A stretch of 64,000 bases of DNA from Biomphalaria glabrata (taxonomy: Eukaryota > Mollusca > Gastropoda > Planorbidae): NCBI RefSeq assembly GCF_947242115.1, contig NC_074723.1:18441001-18505000 (forward strand), written 5' to 3'. The notes below the pieces were generated by a model, which saw only the letters and a list, made by a program, of their open reading frames with translations, was not told the DNA's origin and did not search any database. The number at the start of each line of letters is the position of its first letter. Positions within the stretch are counted from its first letter, which is position 1. The position numbers and the translations under genes are program-made. Below are positions 31,901 to 38,840 of this stretch, piece after piece.

Positions 31901-33927
31901 TTCTTTTATCATCACTACTCCTTGGGAATGTATCATGTGTTTATGTTTCTTGTATCATCACTACTCAATGGGAATGTATCATGTGTTTATGTTTTTTGTA
32001 ACATCACTACTCAATGGGAATGTAACATGTGCTTATGTTTCTTGTATCATCACTACTCATAGGGAAGCCGTCACTTCTATAATTGGAAATGTCTAACTTG
32101 TTTCTTTGCGCTTCTTGTACCATCATTTCTCATTGGGAATGTATCATAGATCTAAACTTAATTTGAATGATGCATACAAATTGAACATACATGAAAAGCA
32201 GCACCAGGGGCCAAGTTTTTAATCATTCGTTTCAGCACCTTTCTTCACATTGATATTTACGCCCACAGCTTAATTGTTCCTACTCACTGAAGCTTCTATA
32301 TAGTATATGTAGTGTATCTATATTGTCCACTTGTCACAATGAGAGACACACAGTTAGATAGAGCCACTGTTTATCTATTACATGCCCAACGGCTGACTGT
32401 CCCCTCTGTTAGTGAACACGGGTGTGGCGAGGTGGGAGGGAGGCGGGTCTAGTTGGGGCATGCGACTATTTGGTGATTTGCATACCGGCGATTGACTCTG
32501 GACCAGAAGAATGTTTTTGTTTGGACATTCTAATGGTTAACAAATGGATTGTTTTTTAAATTGATTCTGGTTGTGTCAGGTACAAGAAATAATTGTGCAA
32601 AGTTTCAACCTGATTTGAGATTGGGTGTGGGAGAAACAACGTGGTCAAGATTTTTACCAGACAGACAGACAAACAGACAGAGTGAGTAAGCTTTGTAAAA
32701 AAAGCTTACTATTTATGAATTTGTCTTCATGTATGAAAATGTCCTCTGTTTTGTAAATGTTATTTAAGATAAACAAGAGAGAAGCAACTCATTAACCATC
32801 TATCGCGCTATAGTGCAAATTTGCTAAAGTAAAAAAAAAAAGTCTTAGTTCTATCTTAGTTCTACCTTGCACTCATTATAGATCGCTTAATGTAATGCAC
32901 ATGTTTGTTAACCTGTTTATTGGACCCCTTCATCTGCTGCTAGTCGACATTTTACTTGTGTATTTGCTCTGGCACTACATCGTTGATGTAACATTTCAGA
33001 TATCCAGATGGTGCCTTGGTTGTCTATGCGCTAAACATCAAATACACTAGCCTGACACTAAAGTTTGACCAGTTCAATGGATCCTCGATTGACGCCTACA
33101 TCTTTACATCGGCTAACCCAAAGAATTTGTTTTCCAGGTAAGGTTATTAGTCAATCTTTGAAACGTTTAAGCATTTTGATACAGCAGCCCACAGAGGCGA
33201 CTCAGTAGTGGTGTAGGGCAGAAAGGATTATATCTAAACTAAGGTGACCAGACGTACCGCTTTTGGCCTGACAGTCCCGCTTTGGACCGTTTGTCACGCT
33301 TTTCGTAAAATGTCGGGAAGGGACGGCCAATGTCCAGATTTTATACAAAAGTCCAATTGAAAATTACGATCTGCATTCAGATGTTTGGTTTTATCCACGT
33401 GTGCGACAGAAAACTGTGATCGACATTTCTAGCATCCCACTTTAATGCGATTGTTGATTTGTCTGTAGAACTGTAGAGCCCCAAGAATTCTACACGCATA
33501 CATTCTTCCGTGACACAATCTAGTGCTAACTGTTATTGTTAAACATTGTATAACTAAGTTTGTTAATGTGATGAATACTGTTCTTTGTAGTATAACCCAA
33601 TATTTCATTGGTTCTCTTATTTACAGAAAAATGAAACTGAATGATGGTCCCATTGTACTAAAGAGCGACTACGTCCCTGACCTGCAGCCTGTCAAGACGT
33701 CTGGCAATGTCTCCTTGGAGCCTTACAGTTTCGCATTCTTCGTGATCGCCGAGGCCAACGTGACAATGTGCAAGATGTACGATGAGAAACAAGGGACCCT
33801 AAAACTGATGAAACTGGAGGATATTCTGAATGAGGCGAGGACACAGCGCTTGTGGACGAGAGAATATTTGACTGTGTCATGCCTTGCTTTAGTTTGTCTC
33901 ATGGGCAGAGGCATTGTGTTGCCTTAA
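17906..33927 (+). CDS. HPSE: Heparanase-like protein (GH79), ten coding exons, 538 aa
   Basis: A secreted endo-beta-glucuronidase family that cleaves heparan sulfate in extracellular matrix. Exons 17906-18105, 20606-20769, 21888-22061, 22731-22893, 25151-25201, 25861-26061, 28090-28204, 29117-29226, 33000-33137 and 33627-33927 all have GT-AG borders and join in phase to 1617 nt. A signal peptide covers about residues 1-27. Family blocks follow the human order: MAAALSPSTVR, VYTFFKAVGWD, IGSETN with acid/base Glu180, KLVGPDV, SFH (His250), FLNITVLD, WLTET with nucleophile Glu297, LWLDKLGLAA, VRMYAAC, SFAFFVIAEANV. Length is close to human heparanase (543). Odd points: Ser179 replaces the usual Asn before the acid/base Glu; the linker region is about 30 residues shorter; a ~50-residue C-terminal extension ends hydrophobic (YLTVSCLALVCLMG). 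An untranslated exon upstream is likely, because 17888 follows an acceptor-like TTGCAG. Confidence 0.9.
19560..20205. repeat. ~97-bp subrepeats with a hairpin core, 6-7 copies
   Basis: CTGTAGATGTCAG recurs at 19723, 19821, 19918, 20015 and 20112, that is every 97-98 bp. Most units contain the palindromic TCGGGGCTTCGCCCCGA, able to form a short stable hairpin. It lies wholly inside the hAT-like element. Confidence 0.9.
20316..20377. repeat. TA microsatellite
   Basis: An uninterrupted TA dinucleotide run inside the hAT-like element. Confidence 0.97.
20491..20550. repeat. TA microsatellite
   Basis: A second TA run, directly beyond the right target duplication of the hAT-like element and about 55 bp before heparanase exon 2. 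Confidence 0.97.
20606..20769 (+). CDS. HPSE: Heparanase-like, coding exon 2
   Basis: Residues 67-121. Acceptor TTTTTTGTAG, donor GCTT|GTAAGA, phases 2 and 1. Reads MAAALSPSTVRLYFSP, the counterpart of LARGLSPAYLRFGGT in human heparanase; the GG pair is not kept. A Lys-rich stretch (SKAKIFKHDGKKRNKF) sits where the excised linker lies in human proheparanase. Confidence 0.88.
20989..21135 (+). mobile_element. tRNA-derived SINE (family B)
   Basis: GGCTGCCTGGTTGTG, GCTGGACTGTCGTTTGGA, TCCATCCCCC and GAACATCCGAAACATGT, ending in a twice-repeated ACATTTTACAAAC. The same order recurs at 45521-45700 and, more diverged, at 44449-44570. Confidence 0.72.
21144..21786 (-). mobile_element. hAT element with transposase C-terminal remnant
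   Basis: The ends CAGAGCCGGACTTAATCATT and CAGGGCCGGCCTTAGACCAT (reverse complement of the right end) are inverted repeats. Flanks CTAAGTAG and CAAAATAG match 6/8. The minus strand 21271-21549 encodes VESGERGFSRLKLMKNYLRS followed by RLKHLVILAIERDL, the hAT dimerisation region with its S..ERSFS.LK..K..LRS signature. Only this C-terminal piece remains; internally deleted. Confidence 0.85.
21888..22061 (+). CDS. HPSE: Heparanase-like, coding exon 3
   Basis: Residues 122-179. Acceptor CTTTATTGCCAG, donor AGCG|GTAAGT, phases 1 and 1. Reads FEPVYTFFKAVGWDVMVDF, then NLSIRYFQIGS; the codon for acid/base Glu180 is split across this intron. Confidence 0.9.
22323..22519 (-). mobile_element. tRNA-derived SINE (family A), internally shortened
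   Basis: GTTCCCCTTTCAGACCTTGT, CAGATGATGTAAAGGTCATC, GTCATGTGGCCAGC and the head TTCGGAAGCC in the same order as the copy at 9173-9447. Lies in heparanase intron 3. Confidence 0.8.
22731..22893 (+). CDS. HPSE: Heparanase-like, coding exon 4
   Basis: Residues 180-233. Starts after GCATTATCAG and completes Glu180; donor AAAAG|GTAATT, phase 2. Reads ETNAYPKRFNIT and NAKLVGPDVTCPS; the latter matches the NAKLYGPDVGQP block of human heparanase. Confidence 0.9.
23037..23850. repeat. 48-bp minisatellite, 17 copies, in heparanase intron 4
   Basis: CATGTCTTCCATCTTA recurs every 48 bp (23065, 23113 and so on), 17 times, with few substitutions and one 1-bp insertion near 23680. The period is 16 codons. 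On the minus strand the unit reads PISWIAQTPSKMEDMN, and the last copy runs in frame into the LINE remnant at 23851-24320. The open frames across it come from this in-frame period, not from selection. Confidence 0.95.
23851..24320 (-). mobile_element. RTE-type LINE 3' coding remnant, split by a MITE
   Basis: Minus-strand order: FLALTNKCLRHIIGVRW, then LWETSEQEIQRRK + LGWIG, KRRVGRLKQTWRRSVEQEAK. These match the RTE tail LR.I..IRW, WIGHTLRK, GRPK.TWRRS of the LINE at 3512-5328. At 24022-24221 a MITE interrupts codons NLWE. At its 3' side the reading enters the 48-bp minisatellite. Small frame losses occur near 23930. Confidence 0.8.
24022..24221. mobile_element. hAT-like MITE inserted in a LINE
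   Basis: The end CAGTGGCGTAGCTAG and the reverse complement of the right end, CAGGGGCCTAGCTAG, form inverted repeats. Target duplications CATAGACT (24014-24021) and CATAGATT (24222-24229) match 7/8. Removing the 200 bp plus one duplicate restores a continuous LINE reading, which confirms the borders. Confidence 0.88.
25151..25201 (+). CDS. HPSE: Heparanase-like, coding exon 5 (51 nt)
   Basis: Residues 234-250. Acceptor TATTGTCAACAG, donor CACTG|GTAAGT, phase 2 on both sides. Reads FLTPDANVLLSALSFH, aligned to FLKAGGEVIDSVTWH in human heparanase; His250 is kept. The exon is needed to keep length and frame between exons 4 and 6. Confidence 0.85.
25202..25293 (+). repeat. 30-bp tandem repeat containing the exon 5 splice donor, 3 copies
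   Basis: The unit GTAAGTGAACTAG + CCCACCATTACTGAGGT starts at 25202, 25232 and 25262. Each copy has a consensus GTAAGT. The first is the splice donor of exon 5. Confidence 0.95.
25645..25740 (+). repeat. Dispersed repeat family C, copy 2
   Basis: TCAACTTGATCTGAGAATGG, GGGAGAAATAACGTG, TACCAGAGAGACAGAGTGA and GATATAAGCTTTGTAAA, in the order seen at 7398-7492. Lies in heparanase intron 5. Confidence 0.7.
25861..26061 (+). CDS. HPSE: Heparanase-like, coding exon 6 with the nucleophile
   Basis: Residues 251-317. Acceptor AAAACCATCAG, donor TTACT|GTGAGT, phases 2 and 2. Reads IRVKDFLNITVLDRM and LPLWLTETATFDD; Glu297 in WLTET aligns with the catalytic nucleophile of VWLGETSSA. Confidence 0.9.
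26165..26650 (-). mobile_element. LINE 3' fragment, family D, copy 1
   Basis: Minus strand: LLSLYACESWTLTADLEKR, MELRCYRMTLIVPYKDRITN, ELRNWINTAIGPLNDL, KLKLYGDITR. This is a typical C-terminal tail of an endonuclease/RT LINE. The 3' end is an AGGTGAAGGTGAA tail. A stop follows DITR and the rest is decayed. Related copies at 28288, 36215 and 40935. Confidence 0.78.
26769..27496. mobile_element. Mutator-like non-autonomous element with repeat-built terminal inverted repeats
   Basis: Both ends carry ~110-bp inverted repeats made of tandem GACGTTTTGGCG / CCGTTTTGGCG units (26776-26883 and, in reverse, 27385-27489). The 9-bp direct repeat ATATGATAT at 26760-26768 and 27497-27505 is a probable target duplication; 9-10 bp is the Mutator size. 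The centre is AT-rich without a transposase. Lies in heparanase intron 6. The superfamily is inferred from duplication length only. Confidence 0.75.
28090..28204 (+). CDS. HPSE: Heparanase-like, coding exon 7
   Basis: Residues 318-356. Acceptor TTTTACTCTACAG, donor CTCCA|GTAAGT, phases 2 and 0. Reads WLDKLGLAAHHAIDRVYRHT then DLTP, matching [20 protein letters not shown] in human heparanase, the strongest local match in the gene. Confidence 0.93.
28288..28540 (-). mobile_element. LINE 3' fragment, family D, copy 2
   Basis: Minus strand: LLITIRKRKRLQYGHFTRSS, LAKTFNTRGETMDRQRRRWE + DNIKE, then AKDREEWRTTVDRFC. Same tail as family D copies nearby, about 80 codons left. Confidence 0.8.
28904..28938. 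repeat. TG microsatellite
   Basis: A GTGTGT run with one interruption, in heparanase intron 7. Confidence 0.9.
29117..29226 (+). CDS. HPSE: Heparanase-like, coding exon 8
   Basis: Residues 357-392. Acceptor CTTCCAACCTACAG, donor AAATGA|GTACGT, phases 0 and 2. Reads EYYVTYLYKSLIEGPAFEV and VRMYAACARKN, matching DYWLSLLFKKLVGTKVL and LRVYLHCTN. The donor is followed after four bases by a long minisatellite. Confidence 0.88.
29227..32062. repeat. 46-bp minisatellite, about 61 copies, starting at the exon 8 splice donor
   Basis: The unit is GTTTCTTGTATCATCACTAC + TCCTTGGGAATGTATCATGTGCTTAT; GTTTCTTG at 29231 and 29277 sets the 46-bp period. Units differ mainly at TTGTATC versus TAGTAAC or TTGTAAC. 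The last copies (CATTGGG, CAATGGG) diverge more. Because 46 is not a multiple of 3, long open frames appear in several phases; they are artefacts. Fills most of heparanase intron 8. Confidence 0.97.
32593..32702 (+). repeat. Dispersed repeat family C, copy 3
   Basis: TTTCAACCTGATTTGAGATT, GGTGTGGGAGAAACAACGTG, TTTTTACCAGACAGACAGAC and TAAGCTTTGTAAA in family order. Lies in heparanase intron 8. Confidence 0.75.
33000..33137 (+). CDS. HPSE: Heparanase-like, coding exon 9
   Basis: Residues 393-438. Acceptor GTAACATTTCAG, donor TCCAG|GTAAGG, phases 2 and 2. Reads YPDGALVVYALNIKYTSLTL, matching [20 protein letters not shown] of the C-terminal beta-sandwich domain. Confidence 0.92.
33627..33927 (+). 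CDS. HPSE: Heparanase-like, last coding exon
   Basis: Residues 439-538 and stop. Acceptor TCTTATTTACAG, phase 2. MKLNDGPIVL aligns with LNGLTLKMVDD, and LEPYSFAFFVIAEANVTM with the heparanase C-terminus AFSYSFFVIRNAKV. About 50 more residues follow, ending YLTVSCLALVCLMGRGIVLP, hydrophobic enough for a membrane or GPI-type tail. Human heparanase stops soon after the FFVI block. Confidence 0.92.
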
Positions 33928-33932
33928 ATAAA
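33927..33932 (+). promoter_or_regulatory. Possible polyadenylation signal AATAAA overlapping the heparanase stop
   Basis: AATAAA starts on the last base of the stop codon. A second AATAAA at 34000-34005, with a T-rich stretch after it, is the more natural signal. Confidence 0.35.
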
Positions 33933-33999
33933 GAGCTTCAACAAAAAGCAATTGTATGCTTTTGAAAACAAGACCAGCCTAGTGTGTGTGGCTAGATGA

Positions 34000-34005
34000 A
34001 ATAAA
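34000..34005 (+). promoter_or_regulatory. Likely heparanase polyadenylation signal
   Basis: AATAAA 73 bases after the stop codon, followed by ATATTTTTAG and GTAGTGGTCTTAGTG. Confidence 0.5.
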
Positions 34006-34009
34006 GAAT

Positions 34010-34992
34010 ATTTTTAGACTTGTAGTGGTCTTAGTGCTGGAGATAAATGGTGAGATTTGAAAGAACGATATTTTAGACTAATCATGAAAACTTTTTATTT
34101 AAAGCTTTTACATTGAGAAAGATGTACAAGAGATAAATATTTGTATTGACTAATAAAAATGTCATTTCATTACTATGTGATGTTTTCACCAATTATAATA
34201 AATAAAATAAACACATGTTTTAGAAGTGTACGTTCTAAACAGCATGTTCAATTTGTCAGTAAACAAGAGAAATAATCAAAGTACTTTTTTTAAAAAGACA
34301 ATACCTCCTTTATACCTTTATAGAGCTAATTTTATTTTTTTCTTAACAATTTATGTATGTTAGATACCTCGTGTGGTTAATAAGCTAGTAATTCTTTTCT
34401 CGGCGATATACATCAACTATTAAATTTATAAGAAAATCGTTAGAGTTGTTTCTCAGATGGGTTTCCAGGTTCCACTTACCCAGAAGATTTCACTCTTTAT
34501 GACGAAGTGACTTGAATTATAGGTATTGTAAAAAAAAGGGAGACAATAGTATGAAACATGTCTTCAAACAGACTCGTACTCATTTTTTTTTTACAATAAC
34601 TCAATTTCATTTGTAGCTTTGTGAAAAAAACAAAAAACAACAACAACAAAAAAACTAAAACCTGAGAAGGTGGACATGGATCTCGAAAAAGACTAACGAA
34701 TTTCCTAGAAATTTGACAGTTCCTGTATATCATTGGAAACTCGTTAGCGGGACATGGAAAACCTATATGCCAGTATTTTAAATCTAACATTCCGTTATTA
34801 TTTTCCAAAGTAAAAAATGAAATCATATACGAGCAATTCTTTATGTAAAGGCCTATGTTACCTGCAAAGGAACCAGTTCGAAGGATAAACAATTCTAAAG
34901 AGTCTATTGATCTAAGAAACTTAAGAAAACCATAATGATTACTTTTACAGCTTTTTTCATGAAATACTTTGTAAGCCTATGTTTTTAACGTT
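34010..34992. other. Unassigned intergenic stretch
   Basis: AT-rich. A long minus-strand open frame at 34497-34892 has no family match and lies partly on poly-A/T; probably chance. Confidence 0.4.
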
Positions 34993-36047
34993 CACTTTGG
35001 TCTTGTTTTTAGTTTCTGTCCTCCCTGGGGATGTTTTTAGTTTCTGTCCTCCCTGGGGATGTTTTTAGTTTCTGTCCTCCCTGTGGATGTTTTTAGTTTC
35101 TGTCCTCCCTGTGGATGTTTTTAGTTTCTGTCCTCCCTGGAGATGTTTTTAGTTTCTGTCCTCCCTGGGGATGTTTTTAGTTTCTGTCCTCCCTGGGGAT
35201 GTTTTTAGTTTCTGTCCTCCCTGGGGATGTTTTTAGTTTCTGTCCTCCCTGGAGATGTTTTTAGTTTCTGTCCTCCCTGGGGATGTTTTTAGTTTCTGTC
35301 CTCCCTGGGGATGTTTTTAGTTTCTGTCCTCCCTGTGGATGTTTTTAGTATCTGTCCTCCCTGTGGATGTTTTTAGTTTCTGTCCTCCCTGTGGATGTTT
35401 TTAGTTTCTGTCCTCCCTGTGGATGTTTTTAGTTTCTGTCCTCCCTGGAGATGTTTTTAGTTTCTGTCCTCCCTGGAGATGTTTTTAGTTTCTGTCCTCC
35501 CTGGGGATGTTTTTAGTTCCTGTCCTCCCTGGAGATGTTTTTAGTTTCTGTCCTCCCTGTGGATGTTTTTAGTTCCTGTCCTCCCTGGAGATGTTTTTAG
35601 TTTCTGTCCTCCCTGGAGATGTTTTTAGTTTCTGTCCTCCCTGGGGATGTTTTTAGTTTCTGTCCTCCCTGGGGATGTTTTTAGTTTCTGTCCTCCCTGG
35701 GGATGTTTTTCGTTTCTGTCCTCCCTAGGGATGTTTTTAGTTCCTGTCCTCCCTGGGGATGTTTTTAGTTTCTGTCCTCCCTGGGGATGTTTTTAGTTCC
35801 TGTCCTCCCTGTGGATGTTTTTAGTTCATGTCCTCCCTGGGGATGTTTTTAGTTCCTGTCCTCCCTGGGGATGTTTTTAGTTCATGTCCTCCCTGGGGAT
35901 GTTTTTAGTTCCTGTCCTCCCTGGGGATGTTTTTAGTTCCTGTCCTCCCTGGGGATGTTTTTAGTTCCTGTCCTCCCTGGGGATGTTTTTAGTTCCTGTC
36001 CTCCCTGGGGATGTTTTTAGTTTCTGTCCTCCCTGGGGATGTTTTAT
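34993..36047. repeat. 28-bp minisatellite, about 37 copies
   Basis: The unit is GATGTTTTTAGTTTCTGTCC + TCCCTGGG, 28 bp, with G/T/A variation before GATG and C/A variants of TTTCTG that cluster in the right half. Lies between the heparanase and expansin-like genes. Confidence 0.96.
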
Positions 36048-36214
36048 CTCCTTCAGTGTCCCTCTATGAGCTTGAACGTGCCTGAAAAGTCTCAGTGGGT
36101 CTCACGGCGTTTTATTTCTCAACATAAGATTATTTATAATGGATTATGGCAGATGATCTCTACGGCTATTAAGCATCTTAGAAGCATCTTCCATTATCCA
36201 TTATAAATAATCTA

Positions 36215-36604
36215 GAGATGGGGATCCTAGCAATGGGATTGAGATGCTACAGAAGGATCCTAGGTATCACATTCAAAAACTGCATAAAAAAGAATAGATT
36301 AGAGACAGGGTTACTACAGCTATTGGACCCCACGTTTGCCTGCTAATTATTGTAAAAAGAAAAAAAGGGTAACTAAAACTCTATGGCCATATTACAAGGT
36401 CTTCGGAACTTGCAAAGACCTTTCTTCAGGGAACAGTACCAGAAAAAAAGAAGAAGAGACATTCAGAGAAAACGAAAGGAAAACTACATCAAAGACGGGC
36501 CTGCCATTGAAAGAGGTTCTATCCAAGGCAAAAGACAGAGAGGAATGGAGAAAGGCGGTCAACAGATTAAAGGGCAGATGAAGGTGAAGATACTTTATAA
36601 GTAG
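36215..36604 (+). mobile_element. LINE 3' fragment, family D, copy 3
   Basis: Plus strand: MGILAMGLRCYRRILGITF, later GHITRSSELAKTFLQGTV-like words (in decayed frames), KDREEWRKAVNRLKG. Ends in CAGATGAAGGTGAAG as in the other copies. Several frame losses. Confidence 0.75.
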
Positions 36605-36609
36605 AAAAG

Positions 36610-37540
36610 ACCAAGGAAATGTTGGGAAACCCAATAAAAGCGAGTACAAAAAGAGTTTTTAAAAATAAACTTTCATTATATAAGTTTAGACAGCTGATTA
36701 GAACATTATTATATTCATTTTGTATTTGTATTTAATAAGAAACTAACACAAATATTTCAAACAAGAGCAACATTAAATAGTTTATGAATTGCTTCTTTTC
36801 TCTGTTGCTGTTGTGTGTAGACAGCTTAACCGGCTCTGTGTTTTGGTTTGTTTTTATTTTCTCATTTTAGTCTAGTTTGAAGAAACTAAAGAATTTTATA
36901 TTTACTAATTTATTACTATTTTAAAATACAATTAGTTGATTTAAAGAATTATGTCTAGGCATTTCTCACTTTGCCGGTAACATATATATTTATATTTATA
37001 TACATATACTTTTTTTTTCAAAAACGGCTCTCACGTTGAAATTCTGAAATATACGAAAAAGTCATGAAAATATCCTGAAATTATTAAAATCTTCTGAAAA
37101 CTGATGCAAATCTTCTTAAAAACAGACAATTTGTCATTTCGGGGGTGTCATTAAATATGAACAACGCCAATTAAAAAAAAAAACGCAATTTTCAGCTTTC
37201 ATTTAGTAAAAATATAATAATAAGGCGAATGTTAACAAAAAAAAAAAAAGAAATTCACATAATTATTTTACTTTTATAGTCCCTGGCATACAAATATAGA
37301 TCTAAATCTATCTTTAAAAAGACAAAAGCGATATTTTGCTAGTCGATAGTAAATCTAAAAGGCAGATCTAAATGTTTATCGGCTCTTTGTTGGAAAACTA
37401 CTATCGAATGTAGATGGCTCGTAAAGTTAATTTGAAAGTGATTTTTTTCTTAGTAAAGATGGATAAAATGCAAAGACGAATTTATTTTCTATTACAAAAT
37501 CTTAATTTTCACTTATTATCCTTATCACAACCCAGAATGG
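36610..37540. other. Unassigned AT-rich stretch
   Basis: No gene or element recognised; poly-A/T runs and AGATCTAAAT words. Confidence 0.4.
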
Positions 37541-37593
37541 GCCCCGCGCAATCCGTTTCGCATAGGGCCCCACAATCTGTAGGATCGGCCCTG
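37541..37593 (-). mobile_element. Isolated end of a hAT element
   Basis: The reverse complement starts CAGGGCCGATCCTACAGATT and continues GGGGCCCTATGCGAAACGG. The last block is shared with the left end of the hAT element at 21144. No opposite end was found, so this is a truncated copy. Confidence 0.6.
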
Positions 37594-37974
37594 GACCTAA
37601 TTAAACATTTGCGCACACCCTTACTGTAGGCTCCATTAGCCTTGTCACCAAAATAAAAGCTACCTACACAATTTAAACACTGTATAAAACACTCAAAACA
37701 CAATAACTAATCATATATTTGATGATTTAATTTCATTTATTTTCTTCCATTGTTCCATAATAAATCAATCTACAATACTAATCGAGTGTAAGAGTCTGTG
37801 CATTATTCATTTACAAAGTAAAAACGACGAAAATGTTTTTGAATTACATTGTAATACTTAAATAATGAATTTCTCTTGTTCTAGATACCAAACAAAATAA
37901 TTAATTACCAGTAGTTAATTAACTAATTGAATATTTCTTTACATTGATTTTTGTGTTGTCAGGTAAAAGAAATA

Positions 37975-38090
37975 GATGTGCAAAATTTCAGCCTGATCCG
38001 AGATTGGGTGTGGGAGAAATAACGAGTGCACAGTTTTGACCAGACAGACAGATAGACAGACAGAGTGAGTTGATATAGGTATTGTTTTTA
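37975..38090 (+). repeat. Dispersed repeat family C, copy 4
   Basis: AAATTTCAGCCTGATCCGAG, TTGGGTGTGGGAGAAATAAC, GACCAGACAGACAGATAGAC and AGAGTGAGTTGATATAGGT. The tetranucleotide GACA run varies among copies. Confidence 0.75.
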
Positions 38091-38702
38091 TAACATCGTT
38101 TTCATTGTCTTATTATTTATTTAAACATATCGATGGATGGATGAAATATTGAAATCTTCTCCACTTTAAACGATCGTTCAGAAATGATAGTGCTTACGTC
38201 ATAGCACATGCCGTACGGCGAAGGATGACTACGATAAGAGTTCGAACCCGGAACCATTGGAAAGACAATCCAGGGAATACGTCCAGGCGGCCATGGCATG
38301 TTTTTTATTCACTTGATAGCCCACTAGTGACTAAGTTTTACACTAGCTAACCTATGAGTATCTTCTTCGTGTGAGTTTCAAGTATCTCTATCAGGATACT
38401 AACACATTCACTTATGATCTTATTATTCAACGTCTTTAATAGTATAAGTATAATTTAACCTATGTCCGTGTTTATGAATGACTTGCAATAAAGTCTATGT
38501 TGGATAAATAAGGAGTTGTATGCAATTAGTTATCTCGCTTAACTCGAGTCTATTTTTCATCTGTTAAAGTGGTCTTCACTTGCAAAAAATATCCGGATTA
38601 AATCGAAGATGTGCGCCATTGATTAGCTTTGAACACATTGTTGCTCATCCTGCAATTAACAAGTTGAGTCAAAATCTATTCTTGTCTGTTACTGTTTTTT
38701 TC
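38091..38702. other. Intergenic stretch upstream of the expansin-like gene
   Basis: No coding signal supported. It should hold the promoter of the expansin-like gene; only a TATA-like element at 38703 stands out. Confidence 0.4.
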
Positions 38703-38711
38703 ATATAAATA
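38703..38711 (+). promoter_or_regulatory. TATA-like box of the expansin-like gene
   Basis: ATATAAATA lies 72-80 bases upstream of the ATG at 38783. A start about 30 bases downstream (near GCCAGTCTG, 38737) would give a 5' leader of about 45 bases. Consistent with a simple promoter; not proven. Confidence 0.45.
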
Positions 38712-38782
38712 GGACGAACAAGCCTTGATTTCGCCAGTCTGTAACTTTGTATTGAAAGCTGATGTGCATTTAATTTATCAAA

Positions 38783-38840
38783 ATGATGCTGTTCGTATTT
38801 AAACTGTCAAATCTGTTAGCATTGCTTTACTTTACCAAGG
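38783..38840 (+). CDS. Expansin-like, exon 1 (signal peptide)
   Basis: Residues 1-19: MMLFVFKLSNLLALLYFTK. Two adjacent ATGs; the first is taken. Donor CAAGG|GTGAGT, phase 1. Confidence 0.8.

Noticed and set aside
29227-32062. Possible CRISPR-like array
   Set aside because: Direct repeats have no variable spacers, and the DNA is clearly eukaryotic with introns.
29227-32096. Many overlapping open frames of 80-184 codons with Cys-rich repeats
   Set aside because: They come from the 46-bp tandem array read in rotating frames. The array begins inside an intron, four bases after a splice donor, and all three frames look equally open.
33225-33400. Possible hAT end (AGGTGACCAGACGTACCGC)
   Set aside because: The motif resembles a common hAT terminus, but no inverted partner or 8-bp duplication was found before exon 10.
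34497-34892. 131-codon minus-strand open frame
   Set aside because: No family resemblance, composition follows poly-A/T runs, and no splice or promoter context.
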